From RUG626 sp051866775 (GTDB lineage Bacteria > Bacillota > Clostridia > Oscillospirales > Oscillospiraceae): a DNA stretch of 64,000 nt. Both the position numbers and the translations under genes were made by a program. Position 1 is the first letter of the stretch, and each line of letters opens with the position of its first letter. The stretch covers positions 48,184 through 112,183 of the forward strand of contig JBJDXR010000028.1 in NCBI GenBank assembly GCA_051866775.1. Direction: 5' to 3'. Below, piece after piece: positions 36,353 to 44,665 of the stretch. The notes under the pieces were generated by a model that was not told the DNA's origin, ran no database searches, and worked only from the letters and a program-made list of their open reading frames with translations.

Positions 36353-37288
36353 TCACTTCTCCGATATAAGCTCAAGTGTGATTCCGCACTCTTCTCCGCA
36401 CGCCCACGACTCCGATTCCCTGACATAAAACCTCCCGCTTATGCCCAGGGCCGAACTGTATATCTCCGCATGATCCCCGGCAAATGCCGCAAAAGGCTCC
36501 GCAAGCTCAAGGAAGATAACCTTTGCGTCCCTCTCCGACCGCTCTATCTGATACTCCCCGGTGTATCGCATAGCGTCATACCTTGTCTTATTCGGGACAT
36601 AGATCATCCGTCTGCTCCGGCCGCCCCGGTCGATAAAATCTCCGTTATAAACCACACTTTCACGTCCGTTTGTTCTGCCGATAACATGCACCTCAGATAT
36701 GACCCCGTACCGACTCTCCCTGTACCGTACGGACAGTACTCCGCATTTTGTAAGGTCCATCAGTCTCCCGCTATCCGCACCTATAAGGAGTGCTCCCTCC
36801 TTTGAAAACCTCGGCTCCCCTCCGCCGGAAAGCTCTGAGAACTCACGCAGCACATCCCACTCGCTCTTGCCGCCTGTTACCGAATAATTGGAAATAGTCT
36901 TAAGCGGTCCGTATTCAATATCTGTTATATCCCAAGGTCTCACATGCTCCCTCAATATATCCTCTATCGAGCAGCGCTCATACTCACCGGCTCTCGCCTC
37001 ATTGTCCATAAGTATCGCCGCAGGTCCCCTTCCGGATATACTCAGCAAAGCCCCCGCACCGCTTAATGACATCTCACACTCGTCGATAAATCCGGTAAAT
37101 ACCATCTTGCCGGCCTCCTCAGCCCTGAACCCCACCGCCTTGGGCAGAAGCTCCCTCATGCCGCTGTCGCAGCAGCATGTCACCTCAAAGGCGTCGGCTC
37201 CTCCGTCAGCCGCGTGGGTAAACCTCCACTCCAGCAGCACCGGCGTCTCCAAAACAGACCCGTCCGCCAATGTTATAAGCCCCCGCAT
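36353..37288 (-). CDS. Phage hub protein, gpD/XkdQ-like
   Basis: The product has 311 residues from the ATG at 37288, whose A is shared with the LysM gene stop (TAATG) and which follows GGGAGGAG. A longer frame to 37411 only reads that gene. It has the XkdQ/late-control-D fold features: an N-terminal beta domain with VLLEWRFTHAADGGADAFEV, SISGRGPAAILMDNEA and SEWDVLREFSELSGG. This protein forms the ring between tail tube and spike. Confidence 0.85.
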   Translation of the reverse strand: MRGLITLADGSVLETPVLLEWRFTHAADGGADAFEVTCCCDSGMRELLPKAVGFRAEEAGKMVFTGFIDECEMSLSGAGALLSISGRGPAAILMDNEARAGEYERCSIEDILREHVRPWDITDIEYGPLKTISNYSVTGGKSEWDVLREFSELSGGGEPRFSKEGALLIGADSGRLMDLTKCGVLSVRYRESRYGVISEVHVIGRTNGRESVVYNGDFIDRGGRSRRMIYVPNKTRYDAMRYTGEYQIERSERDAKVIFLELAEPFAAFAGDHAEIYSSALGISGRFYVRESESWACGEECGITLELISEK

Positions 37289-37860
37289 TATTCTCCTCCC
37301 TTGGCCACACAGATCCTGTCTCCGGGATAAATAAGGTTCGGATTTTTTATCTGCGGATTCAGCGCCATAAGCCCACTTAACGAAAGCCCGTATTTCACGG
37401 CTATTGCCCACATTGTGTCCCCTGACACAACTGTATAGTATGTATCGCCCTGCGCAGCTTTTTTGGTAACGCTGTCCGCGCTCACCTTCTTCGCTCCCTC
37501 TCTGTAGCCGTCATAGCACTCCCAGAACTCAAAGGTGTAGCTAACATAATCCTCCGTAGGCTCCTGATTTAAGCTCAGCCCCACAAAATACGCGCTTGTC
37601 ATCTGCCACACCGGATGTATCAGCGTCCCGGGACTTTCCTCATAAAACACCGTGGCAAGCCTCTTAAACTCATCATAGGCATCCGGACCGTAAAACTCCC
37701 CCTCGCCGCGGAGCACCCTGCATGTAAGCCCCATATTCTGCATGACATATCGTCCGAAGGGTACCTTCCCAAGGGCTATTCTCCGCTCGTATGTAATGCC
37801 GTAAACCCTTGGATTATGCGGCCATACATAGTCCTTAAATCTCATCGGCTCAAGCTTCAT
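37288..37860 (-). CDS. LysM-domain tail protein, XkdP-like
   Basis: The product has 190 residues from the ATG at 37860, which follows GAGGAGGGG. Residues 1-125 carry the conserved FKDYVWPHNPRVYGI-type segment of XkdP-like proteins. The C-terminal 50 residues are a LysM domain (YTVVSGDTMWAIAVKYGLS ... IYPGDRICV). It probably links the tape measure or tube end to the baseplate hub and may bind peptidoglycan. Normally the tape measure gene precedes it; here the chaperone-like gene does, with 13 bases between. Confidence 0.85.
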   Translation of the reverse strand: MKLEPMRFKDYVWPHNPRVYGITYERRIALGKVPFGRYVMQNMGLTCRVLRGEGEFYGPDAYDEFKRLATVFYEESPGTLIHPVWQMTSAYFVGLSLNQEPTEDYVSYTFEFWECYDGYREGAKKVSADSVTKKAAQGDTYYTVVSGDTMWAIAVKYGLSLSGLMALNPQIKNPNLIYPGDRICVAKGGE

Positions 37861-37873
37861 AAAAGTCCCCTCC

Positions 37874-38491
37874 TCAGCCGTCTCTGAGTGCAGGCCCATA
37901 TCTGCGGCTGTCCCGCTCAAAGAAGTCGGATATCTCCCTCATATCCGCCCTTGCCGCCGCTGTTTTAGGCGTCCCCTGCACATAACGCCGGTAGCCGCCG
38001 GTATAGGCCGCTTCAAAATCGTCAAAATTTCTCACCGCCCTATTAACCGCCAGCTTCCCGGACAGAGATTCTGTTGCCGCGCCTCTGTCCGGCGTTTTCT
38101 GCTGTCCTTCGTCACCTTCAAAAGCCTTTTTATTTAATTCCGGCTCAACCTCACCGCCAGAAGAAGCTTTTAAACCTGCCTCCGGAAGCCGCTCACTTAG
38201 TTCCGTGGATCTGTCCTGTTCAATCAGATACCCGCCGCCCGCCTCCATGATCTCCTGTGCCGTCAGCCGTTCCAGGACCTCCATCCCCGATGAGAACATT
38301 TTGTTATCATCACAGAACGCCCCCTCAGCCAGAAGGCACGCAGCAAGCGCCAGACGGCTCGTACTCTCATCCCCACTCAAAGCCTCATTCACCTGCGCGG
38401 CCTCGCTGACCTTTTGGATATACGTCCTCGCGCTCAAGGGACGAAGCTCACACTCCGTCCCTGAGAGCCAAACACGCACCTCTTCCGTCAT
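37874..38491 (-). CDS. Tail assembly chaperone-like protein at the tape-measure position
   Basis: This 205-residue protein has an N-terminal part (about 1-95) like the XkdN/gp41 tail assembly chaperones. A polar, low-complexity linker (about 96-145) and a C-terminal stretch ending MREISDFFERDSRRYG follow. It overlaps the tube gene by 4 bases. The next gene is the LysM protein, so it fills the whole interval where chaperone plus a tape measure of several hundred residues is expected. Whether it replaces the tape measure is unknown. Confidence 0.6.
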   Translation of the reverse strand: MTEEVRVWLSGTECELRPLSARTYIQKVSEAAQVNEALSGDESTSRLALAACLLAEGAFCDDNKMFSSGMEVLERLTAQEIMEAGGGYLIEQDRSTELSERLPEAGLKASSGGEVEPELNKKAFEGDEGQQKTPDRGAATESLSGKLAVNRAVRNFDDFEAAYTGGYRRYVQGTPKTAAARADMREISDFFERDSRRYGPALRDG

Positions 38492-38874
38492 CGCATCTCC
38501 ACTCGCCTTGCCGCCACGATCGTCACCTTTTCCGATACCATATCCCCGATCTCCCCGCTCTCAGTGATGTCCGACCACTGGCAGCCCGTGTACACTATCC
38601 GCCTGTCCGGCTTAACTATCACCAGGGAAAAATCGGATATGCTGTAAAAATCTATGCCGTCCGATATCGCCTCATCCGTGGCATATAGGCGCGTCAGCTC
38701 TATAGTATAGCTCTTCTGCCCCTCAACGGCCGCCACCGGCTCGCTCTCACCGAAGGCTTCTATATTCCTGCTGCTGCGCGAGCTTTTCGCCTTGTAGCTC
38801 TGCACAACGGCGATCTTCCTGTCCCCCGCCTCAAGATATATGTCGCTGCTTGTGGGAAACCCTGTATACGCCAT
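38488..38874 (-). CDS. Tail tube protein, XkdM-like
   Basis: This 128-residue beta-rich protein lies directly after the sheath gene, the standard place of the tail tube. It has YKAKSSRSSRNIEAFGESEP and QKSYTIELTRLYATDEA segments resembling XkdM-type tubes, which polymerise as hexameric rings through which DNA passes. It is a little shorter than PBSX XkdM (about 147). Confidence 0.75.
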   Translation of the reverse strand: MAYTGFPTSSDIYLEAGDRKIAVVQSYKAKSSRSSRNIEAFGESEPVAAVEGQKSYTIELTRLYATDEAISDGIDFYSISDFSLVIVKPDRRIVYTGCQWSDITESGEIGDMVSEKVTIVAARRVEMR

Positions 38875-38887
38875 ACGCTCTCACCTC

Positions 38888-39940
38888 TCAAACAGTAATG
38901 TGCGCCGTCAGGCGTATCTGATTAAGCCCGTGCGCCACCATAAACTCAAAGGACACATTGCACACGGTAGGATCTGTGCCGTCCTGCTCCACTCTTACAT
39001 TATCATATCCGTCGATTATCTCCGCCGACAGCTTCTTCTCAAGCTCCACTATCACCCTTGTCCTAATTGCCCCACGGGTGCGCTCGTTATTTTTCACTCT
39101 GGAAAAGCTTGTCCTCAGGGCGTCTCTGACGGTCGGCAGAACATCGTCTATTATCATTACCGTAGTAAGCTCCCGGAATGTCGCGTCCGTCTCCCCGTCA
39201 GTCTTAGTGCGGGATGTGACCGCCCTGATCAAGGAAACCGTCCCGCCCAGACATTCTGCTGGGGTCACTCCGCCCCTTACCAAAAGTGTTACATCCCCGT
39301 CTGTGAAGCTCTGGGCCACTCCGCCCATACCGTAAAGCTCTGCCCCGTTCAAAGGCGCCGCCGGGTCGCTGCTGCACGCGATCACCCCCGCGACGGCCGC
39401 CGCTAAGCTCCCCGTCTGGGCTGTATCTCCGCTTTCCGAGAGCGCTCCCGGCGCCGCCACTACTATTCGCTCTGAATTTATGGCCCCGGCTGCGGAGATC
39501 ATCTCCTGCACCGTGCCGTGAGCCTCCACAACTCCGATCTTGTGTCTTGCCCGCTCATCCGCACTCTCTATAGCCGTCTTAAGCGCTCCGTGTACCTGCG
39601 CATCCGCGCTGTCACATATAACCGACTTGACATCCTCCAGAGCGCATAGCTTATTAAAGCCCGCTGAATAGTCCTCCGTACTCGGCTCCTCCCCCAGCGG
39701 CACTGCCTTAATAACGCTCACACCGTTTTTTATAAGGATCCGCACAAGCTCTGTTATTGCAGCCGAGGCTCCAAATTTTGTCACAGCCGCCGCATATGAG
39801 GTTATGTCAAACACCTCGCCAAGCTCCTGCTCCGCTCCGCCGGCGGCGCATACTCCCACAGTCCCCGAGGTCTTTCCCGAATAGGATACTCCGGAAACCT
39901 CATAATCCGCGTAAATCCCCGGTCTTTCTCCTATACTCAA
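38888..39940 (-). CDS. Phage tail sheath protein
   Basis: This 350-residue protein begins RPGIYADYEVSG and has the sheath-family C terminus (RVKNNERTRGAIRTRVIVELEKKLSAEIIDGYDNVRVEQDGTDP), marking the tail as contractile. It is shorter than PBSX XkdK (about 466), lacking part of the outer variable domain. The following gene starts 13 bases later. The preceding gene ends one base before its start. Confidence 0.9.
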   Translation of the reverse strand: MSIGERPGIYADYEVSGVSYSGKTSGTVGVCAAGGAEQELGEVFDITSYAAAVTKFGASAAITELVRILIKNGVSVIKAVPLGEEPSTEDYSAGFNKLCALEDVKSVICDSADAQVHGALKTAIESADERARHKIGVVEAHGTVQEMISAAGAINSERIVVAAPGALSESGDTAQTGSLAAAVAGVIACSSDPAAPLNGAELYGMGGVAQSFTDGDVTLLVRGGVTPAECLGGTVSLIRAVTSRTKTDGETDATFRELTTVMIIDDVLPTVRDALRTSFSRVKNNERTRGAIRTRVIVELEKKLSAEIIDGYDNVRVEQDGTDPTVCNVSFEFMVAHGLNQIRLTAHITV

Positions 39941-40435
39941 TTAAACCGGCACCCCTTTCAACGTAAAATTCAATATCTCCGTCTCATCTCGTCTCTCCGC
40001 ATATAGGAAGCACACACATTTAAGTCTGCACTTTAAGAGAAACATATCCGTCTTTCCGTCAAATTCTATCTCTTCGCAGACGAAGCTCCTGACCTTGATT
40101 CCCGTAGGCAGTGACCGCAGCGCCTCAGATATCCTACCCGCCATGTCAAGACACCCCTGCGCCCCAAATTCGGCCCGCGGCGAGTATATCCCTATTCCCG
40201 CCTCAAGCTCCATTCTCCTTCCATACACCTCAAAGGTGCCTCCGCCGCCGTCAGCCTTTTCTCCTATATATTCGAGAAGCCCGGCGGACAGTATCTCAAC
40301 TCCGCCAAAGCCCACCGCTGCTATAGGCGCCGTGTACCTCTTCATAAGTCCCGCCGGAAACTCCGTCACGGCCTTTATGCCGGCGTCAGCAAGCGTCTCA
40401 CGTACTGTCTCAAGTATATTCTCAATGTCAGTCAT
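39941..40435 (-). CDS. Tail terminator/completion-like protein
   Basis: The 164-residue protein sits between the head-tail connectors and the sheath, where PBSX-type phages encode XkdI/XkdJ-like proteins that cap the tail. The N-terminal helix (ENILETVRETLADAGIKAVTEFP) and alternating strands fit this class. No diagnostic motif was seen, so the call is positional. It overlaps the connector gene by 8 bases. Confidence 0.55.
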   Translation of the reverse strand: MTDIENILETVRETLADAGIKAVTEFPAGLMKRYTAPIAAVGFGGVEILSAGLLEYIGEKADGGGGTFEVYGRRMELEAGIGIYSPRAEFGAQGCLDMAGRISEALRSLPTGIKVRSFVCEEIEFDGKTDMFLLKCRLKCVCFLYAERRDETEILNFTLKGVPV

Positions 40436-40751
40436 CCGCCGCCTCCGGCTGTATACGCAAAAGTGCCTCCCAGTGGGAATCTTCAGACTCTCCTCTGAAC
40501 AGCTCCGCCCTCAGTATCTCGTACTCGCGTCCCCCGCAGCTTAGGTTCCCGCAGCCCTCAAGCTTCGCCTCAGGCGGAAAAAAGCCGTAAAATCGGGCCA
40601 TGTCCCGCTCTCCCAGGCCCCCCATCTGCTTCCACGTCTTTTCAATGTTTCTCGAGAGCACCGGCTGGATAAAGCATACCGCTTCTCCGCCTTCTCCCTG
40701 CAGCACCGCCTTATCCCCATAGCGTCTTATTATCCTCGCGAACGTGCTCAT
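40428..40751 (-). CDS. Head-tail joining protein, second connector
   Basis: This 107-residue protein is in the neck-protein position, overlapping the first connector by 4 bases. It contains VCFIQPVLSRNIEKTWKQMGGLGERDMARFYGFF and an SCGGREYEILRAELF strand pair, resembling small XkdH-like neck proteins. The function is inferred from order. Confidence 0.6.
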   Translation of the reverse strand: MSTFARIIRRYGDKAVLQGEGGEAVCFIQPVLSRNIEKTWKQMGGLGERDMARFYGFFPPEAKLEGCGNLSCGGREYEILRAELFRGESEDSHWEALLRIQPEAADD

Positions 40752-41089
40752 GCCTCCACCCCCAGAAACTCAAATCCTCCGTCGTCTATATATCCGCTCA
40801 AAAGCGCCTCGGCCTGTGCCATAAGCGCCGCGGCCGCTTTTCCGTCTCTCCGCGAAACAGACACCGCGCCCGCCGTCCATGAAAGCCCCTCCTCCGCGGA
40901 ATAATATATCGACAGCGCCATGAGGGATGCGGCGGCGATGAATTCGCCGCTTATGTTCTCCGGGGATACCCCTTCCCTGAGCCTTCTCATAAGTCCGGCT
41001 TCTGCGGCGGCTGCGTACATCTCCAGCTTTTCCGAAGGCACACCCGCAAGCGCCGAAGCCTCCCTGCATATCTCGTCAACATACATCAC
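40748..41089 (-). CDS. Head-tail connector-like protein, first connector
   Basis: This 113-residue, mostly helical Ala-rich protein follows the capsid gene by 11 bases. Helical connectors (gp6/YqbG-like) that dock on the portal are usual here, and the pattern EICREASALAGVPSEKLEMYAAAA fits their first helices. The call is positional. Confidence 0.6.
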   Translation of the reverse strand: MMYVDEICREASALAGVPSEKLEMYAAAAEAGLMRRLREGVSPENISGEFIAAASLMALSIYYSAEEGLSWTAGAVSVSRRDGKAAAALMAQAEALLSGYIDDGGFEFLGVEA

Positions 41090-41100
41090 CGCCCGCCTCC

Positions 41101-42132
41101 TTAGATCTCAAGGATTTTCGACGCCTCTGCATAGAGCTTTGCAAAGCCCGAAATACTGGTTATCGCCGCTCTCTCCAGCTGTCTGTCAATGAGCCTGTCG
41201 TACTCCACGTTTACATCCGACGCGCACACCATCTCAAGCGCGTAACGCTTATCTAAGCCGATAAGCTCGCCGGAGCTTACCGCATCCGTCCGGATGAGCT
41301 TGCAGCCCAAGGGGTTTGTAAGCTCTCCCGTCCCCTGAAAGTTAAGCCCTGTAAGCGGATTCTGAAACTCTGAAAGAGAAAGCATCTTCAGCATGACGTC
41401 GGACGGCACCAGCAGCGTGTTGAGACTGTACTCCTTAAACTGGCTCCAGAACTCCAGCAGCGCGTTATATGTAAGCGTTCCCTTGGTGCCTGTCATAGGG
41501 GAGGTCCCAATCGTCAGCTTCACCGCGGCGTTCTGATTGCCATCCCCGCTTTTTATGACCTCTATAGCGTCGTCCAGATGCATGCGCATTATCTGGTTTC
41601 CTATCTGCCTCAGCATGACGGAAAACAGGTCAAGCCTCTGAAAGCGTATCGCCTCGTAGGAGGCCACCAGCATCCTGCCCCTTTTGTGCAGCTTGACGGC
41701 GTGCTCCGCGGTCGTTATCTCCGTTGTCGGTATGGCTGTGCCTTCCTCCACCCTGCGCAGCTTCTTGTCATCCTCCGCGGGCACAGAGTATATGGAGCGG
41801 TAATCCAATCCGTCAAACTGTGTCTTGGCTGCTGTTATACCCGGAAGGACGTTGTCCTCCTCCATACCTGCCCTCACAGATCTGGATACATATTCAGGGA
41901 ACAGCACCGAGGACTCCGTGGTCCTGAAGAATTTTTCAACTATGTCGCTTCCCGCGCCCTTTACCTTAATGTCAAAGCGTTTAAGCTGTCTCTGAAAGGC
42001 GTCAAGCCCCTCCAAGCTCGTCCCCTTGTAATTTTCGGTGGGATCCGCGTTCTCAAGCACCTGGGAGAAGCTCTTTCCCGCCTCCTGATACATTCCCTTC
42101 TCAAGTCTGATATTCTCAAAATTGTAGCTCAT
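41101..42132 (-). CDS. Phage major capsid protein
   Basis: The 343-residue protein matches XkdG-type HK97-fold capsids: an N-terminal arm with LEKGMYQEAGKSFSQVLE, LFPEYVSRSVRAGM, and a core with PTTEITTAEHAVKLHKRGRMLVASYEAI. Near the C terminus NPLGCKLIRTDAVSSGELIGLDKRYALEM fits the P-domain. It follows the cement-like gene by 14 bases, as in PBSX. Confidence 0.85.
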   Translation of the reverse strand: MSYNFENIRLEKGMYQEAGKSFSQVLENADPTENYKGTSLEGLDAFQRQLKRFDIKVKGAGSDIVEKFFRTTESSVLFPEYVSRSVRAGMEEDNVLPGITAAKTQFDGLDYRSIYSVPAEDDKKLRRVEEGTAIPTTEITTAEHAVKLHKRGRMLVASYEAIRFQRLDLFSVMLRQIGNQIMRMHLDDAIEVIKSGDGNQNAAVKLTIGTSPMTGTKGTLTYNALLEFWSQFKEYSLNTLLVPSDVMLKMLSLSEFQNPLTGLNFQGTGELTNPLGCKLIRTDAVSSGELIGLDKRYALEMVCASDVNVEYDRLIDRQLERAAITSISGFAKLYAEASKILEI

Positions 42133-42146
42133 TTACATCCTCCTGA

Positions 42147-42491
42147 TCACATAATGAATCCGGCCCTGCCGGACACTCCCGTATCTACTATCAGATACTC
42201 CCCGCCGGTACTTCCAGTGTCGGCCTTAACGCCGCCGGCCCCGTCGGCCACAAGCCTTGAATACCCCACGGATACGCTGCCCGTCACACCGCAGGATACA
42301 AAGCCCTTAAGCTGCACCGCGGCATGTCCGTCCTCTGCTGCAAACAGGGCAATTCCGCAGAATCTCTCCCCGCTTGCACACGCCTTAACCGTCCCATCGT
42401 CCTGCATTTTTACCGGGCTTCCCTCAGCCACCGTTCCGATGGTCTTAAACGTGGCCGTGACGCAGCCCACTCCTCCAAAAGAAACGCTCAT
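42147..42491 (-). CDS. Capsid cement/decoration-like protein
   Basis: This 114-residue, Gly/Ser/Val-rich beta protein starts 45 bases after the protease/scaffold gene and precedes the capsid gene. Segments such as GTVAEGSPVKM and ASGERFCGIALFAAEDGHAAVQLKGFVS resemble DUF2190-like decoration proteins of many phages. It may stabilise capsids. The function is inferred. Confidence 0.6.
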   Translation of the reverse strand: MSVSFGGVGCVTATFKTIGTVAEGSPVKMQDDGTVKACASGERFCGIALFAAEDGHAAVQLKGFVSCGVTGSVSVGYSRLVADGAGGVKADTGSTGGEYLIVDTGVSGRAGFIM

Positions 42492-42536
42492 ATGATCCCT
42501 CCATTATTTATTTAAAACAGCCTCCGGCTGTTTTTT

Positions 42537-43475
42537 TCATATCTTGAATTCCTCTCCGCTGCTTTTTACCGGCGCCGCACCTCCGATAAGCTGTGTTCTC
42601 ACCGGCAGCATAGCGTCGATTTTTCTCTCAAACGCCTTCTTAAAGCTGAGAAGCTCCTCCTCCGACATCTTGTCCGCCGTACTTTTTATGGTCCCCTCAT
42701 CAATTCCGCTCCTTGCCATGGCAGAGAGCCTCACCACCTCGTTCCGAAGGCCCGATATGTAACTATCCCCCATCGCGGCAGCCGTTTTGAGTTTCTCAAG
42801 CTCCGCTGCTATTTTGTTATCGCCGCTTAGCTTCACGAGCTCCTCAAGCGTGGAAGCTTTCTCCTTCACTGAATACTTTTTCATCACGCCCGCCTCTTTC
42901 TGTGCCGGTACCGCCACAAATGACCATTCATAGGCATCCTTCGGATCGTCCAGCGTGAAATAGCATAACTTTCCTCCGTATTCCCTTCCCGCACTGTGTC
43001 CGCATTTTGCGCTCCCGCGCTCCTCTCCGCATATGCTGCAGATGGCGCTTCCCATACTGCATCCAACGGACACCTCGCGCTTTATACCGCCCTCTATCTC
43101 AGATATAAGTTCGCCGTTCCCCTCCCTCAGCATGTACGCCGACGCCTTGAGGTACGCATACCGCTCCCCATTAATACCTGCCCGCTCAGGCTCCTCTACT
43201 ACCTCAGTCTTAAATATTCTCGCCTTCTGCCCGGAGGAAGTCCACTGGTGATCGAATATCCCCGTCTTACCCACAAAAAGCTCCGCCAGCCCCTTAAGCG
43301 CCTTGGCGGAGAATCTCTCGTGATCCCTGTCCACCTGATTGTCGCACAGCCTCAGTTCAAAGATGAACACCTCCTCAGCCGCAAGCTCCCGCTTTGAGTA
43401 CCCGTTTATGAGCCTCATGGCCTCCTCTGTGGCTTTCAGCCTGCCCTCCGGCACTGCCTCTTTAGTGATCTTCAT
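42537..43475 (-). CDS. Prohead protease and scaffold-like protein
   Basis: This 312-residue protein has an N-terminal domain (about 1-200) with FDHQWTSSGQKARIF, VGCSMGSAICSICG and WSFVAVPAQKEAGV, resembling XkdF-like phage proteases. A helical C-terminal domain (about 210-290) fits an internal scaffold. It contains a four-cysteine knuckle (C146, C149, C158 region), possibly zinc-binding, which is unusual for a protease. Its start overlaps the portal gene by 14 bases. The catalytic residues were not identified with certainty. Confidence 0.65.
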   Translation of the reverse strand: MKITKEAVPEGRLKATEEAMRLINGYSKRELAAEEVFIFELRLCDNQVDRDHERFSAKALKGLAELFVGKTGIFDHQWTSSGQKARIFKTEVVEEPERAGINGERYAYLKASAYMLREGNGELISEIEGGIKREVSVGCSMGSAICSICGEERGSAKCGHSAGREYGGKLCYFTLDDPKDAYEWSFVAVPAQKEAGVMKKYSVKEKASTLEELVKLSGDNKIAAELEKLKTAAAMGDSYISGLRNEVVRLSAMARSGIDEGTIKSTADKMSEEELLSFKKAFERKIDAMLPVRTQLIGGAAPVKSSGEEFKI

Positions 43476-44643
43476 CGCCGACCTTCATCTCCTTCTTTAT
43501 TCTCTCTGCCTCCGCCCGATAGTACTCCGCCTGCGCCCTGTATAGCTCTGCATGTGCCTCCTCAGTCTCATCCTGAAGGTTGATGTCATCCCATCTAAGC
43601 TCCGTCCTGCAGGAGTATCCGTTTGTCCTCAGCCATATATCGCATATTCTGAGTATCGCCGGCTCGAGCGACCTTCTTATTGCTGTTATCTCGCTTGTCA
43701 GCAGGTCCGCCTGCTGGGAGGACATCCTCTCAGTGGAGGACCAGCTAAGTCCCAGCATAAACGGCGGTATTCCCGTTCTCGCCACCAGCTGCTCCATTAT
43801 CTGCCTTACCGGCACCTCGCTGTCTAAGATCTGCCCGTCCGCGCCGATGACCTTGATGTCCACATCTCCCACCGCCACAAAATCCTTTACCGCTCCGGAT
43901 TTTGTGGACTGCATAGCGCTGCTCCACTCCTTAGCCATCTGCTCTGCCCGTTCTCTTGCATAGGCCCTGTCCACCACGTCACCCTTCGGCCTGTATACCA
44001 CAGAGAACCTGACATTGCCGGCCCTGTCCCAGTTGAGTCCCAGCGCGTTGTATATTTTCATGAGAATATCCGTAAGGAACGGCATTGACCTCATCAGAGA
44101 CACACCGTATGGATTTGCCGCCTCTGGATTATACGGTGTGAATATCAGCAGCTCCTGATACGGAAGCTCCTTGATTTCCCCGCTCTCATCCGGGGCGCAC
44201 AGCTTAAAGCTCAGAGGGCTTTCTCCCTCCTTTATCCGTATATTCTCAACATCTCCGCACACCAGCGCCGCGGCTCTCCTGCTCTGGGACAGGACTATCT
44301 CGCCTACCGCCCTGCCGCAGGTTATGAGCGAATCCATATAGCAGTCAAGAAATGCGTTTATCCCTCTCTGCCCGCGTCCCACAGGCACCGTCTCCAAAAA
44401 CTCCTTAAGCCCCCGCTCAGCCTGCTTATCCGTACATACCGCGCTCACGCCGCCTGTGAGCCTTATCAGCTTCACCACCGCCGCGTCAATTACCGGCACT
44501 GCCTCTCTTATCGCCCTGTATAGCCTCAGTTCGCCGCTGCTCAAGGGCACATAACCATCTAATATTGAAAACGGATGGCTCTCCTTAGACCGCATCTGGA
44601 CTATCCCCGGGCTTTTGTTTTCTCCGCGCTTAAACAGCCTCAT
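43462..44643 (-). CDS. Phage portal protein
   Basis: The product has 393 residues from the ATG at 44643, behind AGGAG. The frame back to 44679 only covers the end of the terminase gene. It carries portal-type features: DAAVVKLIRLTGGVSAV near the N terminus, NALGLNWDRAGNVRFSVVYRP, and the C-terminal PFMLGLSWSSTERMSSQQADLLTSEI clip/stem region. It forms the ring through which DNA is packaged. Confidence 0.85.
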   Translation of the reverse strand: MRLFKRGENKSPGIVQMRSKESHPFSILDGYVPLSSGELRLYRAIREAVPVIDAAVVKLIRLTGGVSAVCTDKQAERGLKEFLETVPVGRGQRGINAFLDCYMDSLITCGRAVGEIVLSQSRRAAALVCGDVENIRIKEGESPLSFKLCAPDESGEIKELPYQELLIFTPYNPEAANPYGVSLMRSMPFLTDILMKIYNALGLNWDRAGNVRFSVVYRPKGDVVDRAYARERAEQMAKEWSSAMQSTKSGAVKDFVAVGDVDIKVIGADGQILDSEVPVRQIMEQLVARTGIPPFMLGLSWSSTERMSSQQADLLTSEITAIRRSLEPAILRICDIWLRTNGYSCRTELRWDDINLQDETEEAHAELYRAQAEYYRAEAERIKKEMKVGDEDH

Positions 44644-44665
44644 ATTTTTCTTTCTCCTTTCCGTA

